Of a DNA stretch of 64,000 nt, positions 40,609-48,226 are shown one piece after another. Below the pieces are notes generated by a model. The model did no database searches. It saw only the letters and a program-made list of their open reading frames with translations, and had not been told where the DNA came from. Numbering within the stretch: position 1 is the first letter of the stretch; each line of letters begins with the position of its first letter. Source of the DNA: Thermoplasmata archaeon (GTDB taxonomy: Archaea > Thermoplasmatota > Thermoplasmata > Lutacidiplasmatales > SKW197); contig JAOAJK010000004.1 of the NCBI GenBank assembly GCA_026414225.1, positions 1-64,000 of the forward strand, in the 5' to 3' direction. The translations under genes were made by a program, and so were the position numbers.

Positions 40609-41271
40609 ATGATGGGAATTCTCTGTCTCTCTGGGGGAAAGGATTCTGTTTATGCGGGCTATCTTGCAATGCAGATGGGTCTGGAGATAAAAAGGAGCTT
40701 GATTTTTTTGCCTGAACAAACGGATTCTTACATGTTTCACTGCCCCAACATCCGCATAGCGTCCCTTGTGGCGGAATGCATGGGTCTGGAACCTGTTGAG
40801 ATTCCGGTGCAGGGGGATGAGGTAGAGAGCATTGAAAAAGCTTTTGGAGGGCTTGAGGAGGAGTATGTGATAACAGGAGCAATTGCTTCTGAATACCAGA
40901 AGGAGCGGTTTGAAAGGGTGGCCTACATCACAGGCAAAAAATGCATATCCCCGCTCTGGAGAAGAAATGAGCTGGGGTTGCTGAGAGAGATTGTGGATTC
41001 TGGCATGAGGGTTATTTTTGTTGGAAGGTTTGCGGAGGGCCTGGGCGATGAGTGGCTTGGAAGGGAGCTGGATGAGGAAGCGATAGAGGAACTGGCAGAG
41101 CTCCACAGGCAATTTGGCATAAATCCGAGCGGTGAGGGTGGGGAATACGAGACCCTCGTGCTGGATGCGCCGTTCTTTCACAGGCGGTTAAGGATTGTAA
41201 GCACAGTTCTACGCTCTGGTATTCACAGCGGGATGTTCGATGTGGAGGTTTTGGCTGAGGCGAAAAATTAA
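40609..41271 (+). CDS. dph6: Diphthine-ammonia ligase (ATP pyrophosphatase, Dph6-like)
   Basis: A 220-residue N-type PP-loop enzyme. The P-loop SGGKDS lies at residues 9-14, and ending segments GEGGEYETLVLDAPFF are typical of COG2102. It amidates diphthine to diphthamide on aEF2, the last step of that modification. It starts at ATG 40609 or 40612, immediately after the PAC2 stop. Other diphthamide genes are not in the window. Its stop lies 2 nt from the convergent transporter gene. Confidence 0.88.
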   Translation: MMGILCLSGGKDSVYAGYLAMQMGLEIKRSLIFLPEQTDSYMFHCPNIRIASLVAECMGLEPVEIPVQGDEVESIEKAFGGLEEEYVITGAIASEYQKERFERVAYITGKKCISPLWRRNELGLLREIVDSGMRVIFVGRFAEGLGDEWLGRELDEEAIEELAELHRQFGINPSGEGGEYETLVLDAPFFHRRLRIVSTVLRSGIHSGMFDVEVLAEAKN

Positions 41272-41273
41272 CC

Positions 41274-42785
41274 TCACAGGAGCAGCACGATTGCAACAGG
41301 AAGAATGATGGAACCCATTAGATGAATTTTCCTTAAGTTTAGAAGTAAGGGAATTAGGCCAACAAGGGTCGCAGTGGAGAGCACAAGAATCCCGGTAATC
41401 CCGCAAACCATGAAAACCGATACTACGAGAGCAACTAGGACTCCAATCTGAAACTCTTTTCTCACAAAGAATTTTGCTTTTCTTAGAAGCCAGATGCCAA
41501 ATTTGGGAATTATCACCAAGGCACAGAGAGATGCGAGGGATATGGCAAAAAGGGAGAGGGAAAGCACCGGTGCTATCTGGGCAGGGTCAGACCACTCTGT
41601 CGAAATTCCATAGAACTCTTCGAGAGTTGCAATTGCTCCCGACCTTGTTCTCTGGAGCATGAAGAGGGCTGCTATGTTGAACACAAATGCAGAGGTTTCA
41701 ATTGCGGAGGTCAGGGCAATGTACTGTTCTGGTTTTGTCTTCCTTGTATCTATCAGCACGGCGCCGCAGCCGGGGGTTATACCTGGAAAGATTCCAATAA
41801 TCATTCCAGCAATTGCACCGCCTATTACCTTCCGGTTGACTATGCCAGAATTCCAACCAATTTTTTCCTTCTGTTCGGGCAGGTTCGCAGGACAGGCAAT
41901 GGTTGCGAGGAGTCCCGAGACGCCGAAAAGCCCTGTGAAAAGAGGGAATAGGAGGGTGAAGCTGGATGTGGCGGCGAGTGGAGTGAGAAGCACGGTCCAG
42001 CCGAGAAAACCAGAAAGGAGGAAAACAGAGAGAGCGAGAGATGCTGGCTTCCAGCGATTTTCCCTCAGATCTGGAACAAAAATGCCGTGGAAAGTCACAG
42101 TTTCTCCCGGTTTTACACCCAACCGTTTCTTTGCTTCGAAAGGGATTAGCCGGTAGCCTACGCGGATTTTTCCCCTCCTATCATTTTCCATCTGGACGAT
42201 TAAACCGTGGATGTGTCGCAATGTATCGCAATCCGGCCGACCATCGCCCGCATCTAACACAACAAATTTTTTCCCCCTTCTTTCCAGCACGCTTTTTTCT
42301 GACAGCACGATGAGCGCACCAACGCAGAGGAGTACGAGGGGAATCAATTTTCTGGCATGTTCGTAAAGATTTACAGGTTCTGAAATAAGGAGTTTTACGG
42401 GTAGGAGAAGGAGCAACCCAAGCACGATTCCCGCAACCGAACCGTAAAGGGAGGCATAGATTATTTTTTGTCCTTCTCCTTTAAGCATGAGTCGCTGGGC
42501 CGGCTGGAGTGTGAGAAGTTCACTACTGTCAGGAACCCCTGTGAGCACGGTGCCCAGGATATCTGAGAAATTATGGGTGCAAATTGCAGCCATGAACATT
42601 GCTATGAACCCGAAGAACACATTGTCTGCGCACACAATCGAAGCTGCCCATCCATAAACAGGAAACACAAGGAGTAGCAGGATTGCAAGGTTGTTCTGGT
42701 GAAGGGCAGGAATAATCCCGCACAGAATTCCTAGCAGAGCCCCGAGGAATGCGGATACCACTACCAGTATGATCAATTCCATCAT
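41274..42785 (-). CDS. TctA-like membrane transporter (archaeal COG1784 type) with soluble insert
   Basis: A 503-residue polytopic protein with roughly ten TM helices. TctA-like repeats are visible: LGILCGIIPALHQNNLAILL in the first half and IIGIFPGITPGCGAVLID in the second, a pseudo-symmetric pair of PG-containing loops. Between the halves is a hydrophilic region of about 85 residues (about 168-255) that resembles a small beta-barrel (GLIVQMENDRRGKIRVGYRL). Partner subunits TctB and TctC are absent, as usual for the archaeal group. The substrate is unknown. A TATA-like element lies 26 nt before ATG 42785. Confidence 0.78.
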   Translation of the reverse strand: MMELIILVVVSAFLGALLGILCGIIPALHQNNLAILLLLVFPVYGWAASIVCADNVFFGFIAMFMAAICTHNFSDILGTVLTGVPDSSELLTLQPAQRLMLKGEGQKIIYASLYGSVAGIVLGLLLLLPVKLLISEPVNLYEHARKLIPLVLLCVGALIVLSEKSVLERRGKKFVVLDAGDGRPDCDTLRHIHGLIVQMENDRRGKIRVGYRLIPFEAKKRLGVKPGETVTFHGIFVPDLRENRWKPASLALSVFLLSGFLGWTVLLTPLAATSSFTLLFPLFTGLFGVSGLLATIACPANLPEQKEKIGWNSGIVNRKVIGGAIAGMIIGIFPGITPGCGAVLIDTRKTKPEQYIALTSAIETSAFVFNIAALFMLQRTRSGAIATLEEFYGISTEWSDPAQIAPVLSLSLFAISLASLCALVIIPKFGIWLLRKAKFFVRKEFQIGVLVALVVSVFMVCGITGILVLSTATLVGLIPLLLNLRKIHLMGSIILPVAIVLLL

Positions 42786-42844
42786 GAAAATAGAAGGTGT
42801 TGAGATTTTATTAACCCGAGCCCTACATGTAGGGAGGGAGAAAG

Positions 42845-42853
42845 GTTAAAAAA
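42845..42853 (+). promoter_or_regulatory. TATA-like box of the pilin-like pair
   Basis: GTTAAAAAA centred about 27 nt before ATG 42876, suggesting a leaderless transcript. Confidence 0.35.
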
Positions 42854-42875
42854 CCCCCATGTAATTCCATTATCA

Positions 42876-43361
42876 ATGAGATGTAAATTGAAGAGAAGAA
42901 AGAAAGGTGTGGCAGGATTCTACGAGGAGATTCCTGCATTGATTCTGATTATTGCTGGTGTTACCGTATTTCTCATAAGCGTGGTTCATGTGGTATCCCT
43001 TTATCTTTCCACTGTGAACCAGGAGAACATCCAGGATGAATGCTATTCTCTTTCCCGTATTGTAAGGTCGTACGATAAAATAATGTATAATGGTACCTAC
43101 AGTATGAACCCGGTGAGCGGGGTATTTGACATAGATAAAATAAGGAACCTTACAAACGCAACAGTGTTGAAAGATTTACACTCAACGAAAAAATTTAAAA
43201 TCACGATAGAGGACCTTGAAAACACCACTGCTAAATGGACCTTTGGCACCGAAATACCCACACCTAGGCCATCTGTTTATGCGGTTGAAACCACATCTAT
43301 TGTCCTGAAAGACAAGCATGATGTATTCCATGTAGGGAGGTTAACCGTGGAGATGTGGTAA
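42876..43361 (+). CDS. Pilin-like/secreted protein with N-terminal TM helix
   Basis: A 161-residue protein. A basic leader (MRCKLKRRKKGVAG) is followed by one hydrophobic helix (about residues 18-42) and a beta-rich extracellular part with Asn-x-Thr sites. The layout is that of archaeal type IV pilin-like proteins; a class III signal peptidase site could lie after the lysines, but it is not a textbook match. It is followed by a second protein of the same plan, overlapping at its end. No pilus ATPase gene is nearby. Confidence 0.6.
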   Translation: MRCKLKRRKKGVAGFYEEIPALILIIAGVTVFLISVVHVVSLYLSTVNQENIQDECYSLSRIVRSYDKIMYNGTYSMNPVSGVFDIDKIRNLTNATVLKDLHSTKKFKITIEDLENTTAKWTFGTEIPTPRPSVYAVETTSIVLKDKHDVFHVGRLTVEMW

Positions 43362-43363
43362 CG

Positions 43364-43936
43364 ATGAGGAGATGCATAAGATTTAAGAAGGCCCAAACCG
43401 CCCTCGTAGATACCCTTCTTTTCTTCATCATTCTCTCGGTCGCAGCTGCGGCTCTTTATGTGGTTGCAGAAAAATACATCAGGAATCCACCATCAACACA
43501 GTTCGTGCATGAAACTGAATATGCTGCAGATATGCTCACTACGACGCTGATGAGTACCATAAATAAAACAAGTTATGTGTCTACCTCGGGGACAACCTTA
43601 CTGATATATGATGTATCGGTCCAGAAAGCAATTGAGTATTATCTCGGTTTCTATGCAAATGCCCAGAACATGCCAGGTTCAAATCTCAGAAACGCAATTG
43701 AGAAAAAATTCGAACTCGCGAAGAAACTAGAATACCACTATGCGGTCCACGCTGCAATCAGCGGAACTAACAGGATCCTGTTTCTCTCAGACACAATTCC
43801 AGATGCTACTGCGGCGGATATGAATGCCGGGTTATCCAAAATTCCGGCCCAGAGGACCACGGCAATCAACTATCTAACAGTACCTAACATAAACGAGCCA
43901 GTGCCAATAACCCTCTATCTGTGGAGAGCCACCTGA
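43364..43936 (+). CDS. Second pilin-like protein with N-terminal TM helix
   Basis: A 190-residue protein. Basic start (MRRCIRFKKAQTALVDT), hydrophobic helix (about residues 17-39), then an extracellular mixed domain. The KKAQTALVDTLLFF junction looks like the pilin/pseudopilin class. ATG 43364 is preferred; an in-frame GTG at 43355 would overlap the previous stop. It is cotranscribed with the previous pilin-like gene, so the two may assemble together. Its stop lies 2 nt from the convergent UbiD gene. Confidence 0.6.
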   Translation: MRRCIRFKKAQTALVDTLLFFIILSVAAAALYVVAEKYIRNPPSTQFVHETEYAADMLTTTLMSTINKTSYVSTSGTTLLIYDVSVQKAIEYYLGFYANAQNMPGSNLRNAIEKKFELAKKLEYHYAVHAAISGTNRILFLSDTIPDATAADMNAGLSKIPAQRTTAINYLTVPNINEPVPITLYLWRAT

Positions 43937-43938
43937 GA

Positions 43939-45213
43939 TCAGTCCTCAATGTAGTCCTCCAGATTCAATTTCAGGGGCAATTCTGGCTTTCTGAAACCTT
44001 TCCCTTGATGTCCAAATGGGATTGTGAGATCAAATCCTATTTTTGTTGTCATTCTCGTATTCGGGTCTGCTGAGGGGTCAAGCGAAGAGCCCTTTTCCTC
44101 CTTCATTATTATGTCCTCCTTTCCCTGAAACCTTGTTGCCATCGCCCATTCCACATCATGCGGGTTGTGAATGTCGATGTCCTCATCAACTACAAACACA
44201 TGCTTAACCGAATGATGCCCCCGAAACGCCGCCTCGATTGCCTTCCTTCCATCATCCGCATCTTTCTTTCTTATGCTCACTATTGCATGGAGCCAAGAGC
44301 AACCACCGGGGGTTATGTATACATCTTTCACATCGCAGACCTTACCCACTTCAATGTAAATCGTGGGCTCTCTTGGCATCCCCATCAACACCTTGTGTTC
44401 AAGCCCACCTGGGAGCAGGGCATGATATACTGGATTTTCCCTTATATAAATCTTCTTTACTCTCGCTACTCGCTGTTTTCTCACGATATCCGGGGTTTCT
44501 GTAAGGTCGAGAAAAGGTCCTTCGTCATGGAATTCCCCAGTAAGCTCGCAGAGCATCACTATTTCTGCCTTCGGAACAATATGTCCATCCAGATTTGTGC
44601 ACTCGGTTTTTGCAAGCGCATTGGCGATTGCCAGTTCGTTTACATTTACTGGCACTGAGATCGCGGACCCGAGAAGCACGGGGATTGAGTTTCCAATGCA
44701 GAAGGCAAATTCCTTCAAACCTCTCTTTATGTAAGCATCAAAATCTCTTTCCAGAATTCTAAGAACCAGCTTATCTTTGTCTATTACCATCGCCCTGTGG
44801 AAAGATGCATTCAGTCCGTACTCCCTGTCATTTGCAATGACAATCCCAGAGGCTATGTATGGACCACCATCAAAGGGATAGTATGTAAGGATGGGGATTT
44901 TGGTAAGGTCCACTTCCATCGTTTTGTAATTTGCATCTACTATTTCTGGTTCTATTGGCTTATTGATTGCATCAATCATCTTCGGAATGATATCCTCTTC
45001 TCTTATTCCCAACCCTATTGCCACATGTTTTCTAGTGGGGCAGAGGTTCGCCACCACGGGCATCGAGTGCGCCTCCACATTTTCAAACAGAATTGTTTCC
45101 TGCTCCAGCATTTTCATAATTGTTGAGATTTCATATTTTGGGTTTACTTTTCTTCTCACATGTTTGACCATCTTTCGCTTTTCAAGCTCATCAATAAATT
45201 CCCGAAGTTCCAT
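43939..45213 (-). CDS. UbiD-family decarboxylase, probable trans-anhydromevalonate 5-phosphate decarboxylase
   Basis: A 424-residue prenylated-FMN-dependent decarboxylase. Recognisable parts are MELREFIDELE at the N-terminus, YYPFDGGPYIASGIVIAND, the Glu-rich CELTGEFHDEGPF and VVDEDIDIHNPHDVEWAMATRF. UbiD homologues serve several pathways. Here the gene follows mevalonate kinase by 4 nt, which points to the archaeal mevalonate pathway, where phosphomevalonate is dehydrated and then decarboxylated to isopentenyl phosphate. The dehydratase subunits and the UbiX flavin prenyltransferase are not in the window. The specific substrate is inferred from context. Confidence 0.82.
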   Translation of the reverse strand: MELREFIDELEKRKMVKHVRRKVNPKYEISTIMKMLEQETILFENVEAHSMPVVANLCPTRKHVAIGLGIREEDIIPKMIDAINKPIEPEIVDANYKTMEVDLTKIPILTYYPFDGGPYIASGIVIANDREYGLNASFHRAMVIDKDKLVLRILERDFDAYIKRGLKEFAFCIGNSIPVLLGSAISVPVNVNELAIANALAKTECTNLDGHIVPKAEIVMLCELTGEFHDEGPFLDLTETPDIVRKQRVARVKKIYIRENPVYHALLPGGLEHKVLMGMPREPTIYIEVGKVCDVKDVYITPGGCSWLHAIVSIRKKDADDGRKAIEAAFRGHHSVKHVFVVDEDIDIHNPHDVEWAMATRFQGKEDIIMKEEKGSSLDPSADPNTRMTTKIGFDLTIPFGHQGKGFRKPELPLKLNLEDYIED

Positions 45214-45217
45214 AATT

Positions 45218-46156
45218 TCACACTCCTATTGTAGTTTTAAGCACGGTAAAGCCAGCATTCTCAATCGCTCTTGCAACCTTCTCCTGACACTCTTTACCAG
45301 GTGTCAATGCAACCATGTATCCGCCTCTGCCTGTTCCTGTCAGCTTTGCACCCCAGGCACCATTCTCCCTTGCAATGTTTACCAGCAGATCAAGTTCCTT
45401 GCAGGAAACACCGAGTTCCTGGAGCAACTCATGGTTGCGGTTCATAAGTTCACCAGCCCTTCTGTAGTCGCAGGATTCAAGACAGATTCTTCCTTCCCTG
45501 ATTAGGCCATCCGCCTCTTCAAAAATCTTTTTGGTTTTTTCCGGCTGCGTTTTCATCAGGGCTTTCACCTCTTCAACCACCTTCTGGGTGTTTGCGGTTA
45601 AACCAGTATTTCCCATCACTATCTCAACTTTCGTGGGCATTTTAACCCGCTCAAATTTTGGTGGCGGGCCTTTCAGAAATACGAGGCAGCCACCGAATGT
45701 AGAGGCAGTATTGTCCACGCCAGAAGGGGTTCCGTGATAGCCTTTCTCGCCTTCGTATGCAACCTCGTTTATTTTTTCGTCATTGAAACCTAGATTGAAT
45801 TCTTCATTCACAGCTCTGGCAAACGCGGTGCATGCGGCAGCACTTGCACCTATACCTGACGCCGCTACGAGATCTCCAGCAAAGGTAATTTTGATCGGAG
45901 TCCTGGTAAGGTCAATTCCGCAGTACTCACACATAAGCGAGATAGATCTGTACATCTGGGCTTCCTTCTCTTTCTTGTAGCCGGGCGTTTCAGGTCTTAG
46001 GTCTTCAACTTCAAAACCTGAGAAGTTTTTTCTCCTTATCCTGGAAACAGTTGCAGTGGTCCGCATTCCAATCGCGCATACAATTGAGGGCAGCCCATGC
46101 ACCACAAAGTGTTCTCCGAAGATTATGACTTTTCCGTAGCCGTGCCCATGTCCCAT
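45218..46156 (-). CDS. mvk: Mevalonate kinase
   Basis: A 312-residue GHMP kinase that makes 5-phosphomevalonate. Motifs are GKVIIFGEHFVVHGLPSIV at the start, the ATP loop ASGIGASAAACTA, and the C-terminal KLTGTGRGGYM. ATG 46156 gives the usual family N-terminus; the frame remains open to ATG 46228 and 46252, but that extension is unlike known kinases and abuts the divergent promoter. It heads an operon with the UbiD-like decarboxylase. Confidence 0.88.
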   Translation of the reverse strand: MGHGHGYGKVIIFGEHFVVHGLPSIVCAIGMRTTATVSRIRRKNFSGFEVEDLRPETPGYKKEKEAQMYRSISLMCEYCGIDLTRTPIKITFAGDLVAASGIGASAAACTAFARAVNEEFNLGFNDEKINEVAYEGEKGYHGTPSGVDNTASTFGGCLVFLKGPPPKFERVKMPTKVEIVMGNTGLTANTQKVVEEVKALMKTQPEKTKKIFEEADGLIREGRICLESCDYRRAGELMNRNHELLQELGVSCKELDLLVNIARENGAWGAKLTGTGRGGYMVALTPGKECQEKVARAIENAGFTVLKTTIGV

Positions 46157-46294
46157 GGAATCACCAAGAAGCCCGAAAACATGAAGATATTTGGATTTTT
46201 CTCCAGAGGTTATGGGTTTGGCCAGCATGCTGTCCACTCTTAAAATTGGCAATGGTAAATAATATATAGCACTATTTATTTGTGGACATTGAGG

Positions 46295-48217
46295 ATGAAT
46301 ATGGGCCTGAAAGACTTTATAATAAAAAGAACGGTCTACTCCATAGTGACGCTGCTGATCGTGCTGGTGTTGCTCTTTACAATCTTCAGAGTAATGCCTG
46401 GGGACCCGACAAAACTTGCCCTAGACCCGAAAGCATCGCCCGAGAGAAAGCATATTCAAGCGGTTCAGTACGGGCTAGAGGACAGGGCGGATTACACTGT
46501 AGAAGACAAGACAATTCGTGTAACGAAAGATCCAGGTGCGACGATTTTTACGCCGCTTACACCTGGGAATTTCGTGAATTCCACGAACGAACTAAGGTAC
46601 ACGGTGAACAACCCGCGGGAGGAATGGTTTATTCTTGAGATTAAAATCAAACCCCAGACGCCAGGGTTGATGGTATCCGCAGGAGTTTTCCTTGATGGGC
46701 TCGGCGAGAAGGACGGAAAAATTGATGTGAGGGAAACAGTTTTGGATGTCGGAAACAAAACCCCGTGGCTTGCCAAAGCAGCTACCAACGGAAATGTGTT
46801 GCTAGGTGCGGTTACATTCTCAGACCAATCGAAGTTACAGGCCCAGAACAATACGATCAAGAATTGCGATGTGGCGGTGAATTCTGGTGGTCTCAGTATA
46901 GAAAATACAATAATTTCAGATGCAAAAATATTTTCTGGCACCTCCGGAATTAGAAACAGCGTGATTATCGGCACCACTGAAGAGTTCATCAATAAATCAA
47001 CAATTACAAACGAGGTATGGTATTATAATGTTAACATAACTGGGAGGGATACATGGGCAGCATCATGGGGTTCCCCTGAAAAGGATAACAACTCTGTGGT
47101 GGCCGCCTCAATGCTTGTCGGAAAAACTACCATAAAGAACTCGAACATCACGAGTGCAAAAATATTTGACTCTTTTGTAGATAACTGCACATTCACGAAT
47201 GTGATAGTCATAAACAGCACTATCAACAACAGAACTGCTGAAAACCTGATAATTCTGAATGATGAGGAATATCCCCTTGATAGAACCGAGCTGATTCTAA
47301 AAACACCACCGAAACCCGCGCTACAGGCAAGGGGCAACGATAAGAATCTGGTGGTAGTCAAGTTACTTACCCTGAACAAAGATGGGGACATTAAAATTGA
47401 AATCAAGGTGACTTCTTACATCAGGACGGATTTCTTCACCCAGCTCGCTAGATACATGCATGATATGCTGGTGTTCAACTTCGGAAACGATTTCACTACC
47501 CAGAGGCCGGTGGCTGAAGGAATTTCTATAAGAATTGGTCCCACAGTTCTTCTCTTTGGAAGTGCTACTATCATTGCATATGCACTCGGAATTTTCCTCG
47601 GCGCGCTCCTCGCCTGGAGGCGTGGAAGCAGGATGGAACTTTCAGTGATCATTGTCAGCCTGTTCTTTTATTCAATGCCCCTCTTCTGGTTCGGGATGAT
47701 ATTGATATGGGTATTTTCAAACCAGGCCGGCTGGTTCCCACCTGGTGGCCTCCAGTCTCCTACAACCGATAAACCACTGGAAGGATTTGAATACTTCAAG
47801 GATATAGTGTGGCATCTTTCCCTTCCGCTTCTTACTCTTACTGTGACACATCTAGCGGGTGATATTCTGCTGATGAGGAACTCGATGTTAGAAGTCATGG
47901 GCGAGGATTACATACTTACAGCAAAGGGGAAGGGACTGAAGGAAAAGACGATTCTGTACAAACATGCGGCCAGGAATGCGATGTTACCGGTTGTTACCGC
48001 CCTTGCATTGAGCATAGGTGGTATCGTGAGCGGTGGTGTGCTTACAGAAACAGTGTTCTCATGGCCAGGCATGGGACATTGGCTTGTGGAGGCAACGCTG
48101 ACCTTCAACTACCCAGTGGCTCAGGGTGTGTTCTATATCCTTGCGATTCTGACGATTGTGGGAAATGTGATGGCAGACATACTGTATGCGTATCTGGACC
48201 CGAGGGTGCGACTGTGA
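46295..48217 (+). CDS. Peptide-type ABC transporter permease (DppB-like) with large extracellular insert
   Basis: A 640-residue permease, about twice the usual DppB/OppB length of 310-340. TM1 (about residues 8-32) and the FRVMPGDP signature are normal. The last 240 residues hold the remaining TM helices with the EAA-like coupling segment (LTAKGKGLKEKTILYKHAARNA). Between them, in the first extracellular loop, lies an insert of about 340 residues (about 45-385), Asn/Ser/Thr/Ile-rich and beta-helix-like (NSGGLSIENTIISDAKI, TTIKNSNITSAKI). ATG 46301, preceded by GAGG, is an alternative start. First gene of a four-gene importer operon. Confidence 0.88.
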   Translation: MNMGLKDFIIKRTVYSIVTLLIVLVLLFTIFRVMPGDPTKLALDPKASPERKHIQAVQYGLEDRADYTVEDKTIRVTKDPGATIFTPLTPGNFVNSTNELRYTVNNPREEWFILEIKIKPQTPGLMVSAGVFLDGLGEKDGKIDVRETVLDVGNKTPWLAKAATNGNVLLGAVTFSDQSKLQAQNNTIKNCDVAVNSGGLSIENTIISDAKIFSGTSGIRNSVIIGTTEEFINKSTITNEVWYYNVNITGRDTWAASWGSPEKDNNSVVAASMLVGKTTIKNSNITSAKIFDSFVDNCTFTNVIVINSTINNRTAENLIILNDEEYPLDRTELILKTPPKPALQARGNDKNLVVVKLLTLNKDGDIKIEIKVTSYIRTDFFTQLARYMHDMLVFNFGNDFTTQRPVAEGISIRIGPTVLLFGSATIIAYALGIFLGALLAWRRGSRMELSVIIVSLFFYSMPLFWFGMILIWVFSNQAGWFPPGGLQSPTTDKPLEGFEYFKDIVWHLSLPLLTLTVTHLAGDILLMRNSMLEVMGEDYILTAKGKGLKEKTILYKHAARNAMLPVVTALALSIGGIVSGGVLTETVFSWPGMGHWLVEATLTFNYPVAQGVFYILAILTIVGNVMADILYAYLDPRVRL

Positions 48218-48226
48218 GGTGAGAAA

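Noticed and set aside
40390-41181. 263-codon minus-strand ORF
   Set aside because: Antisense to dph6, which has a clear PP-loop. The reverse frame is His/Pro/Ser-rich and unlike a protein.
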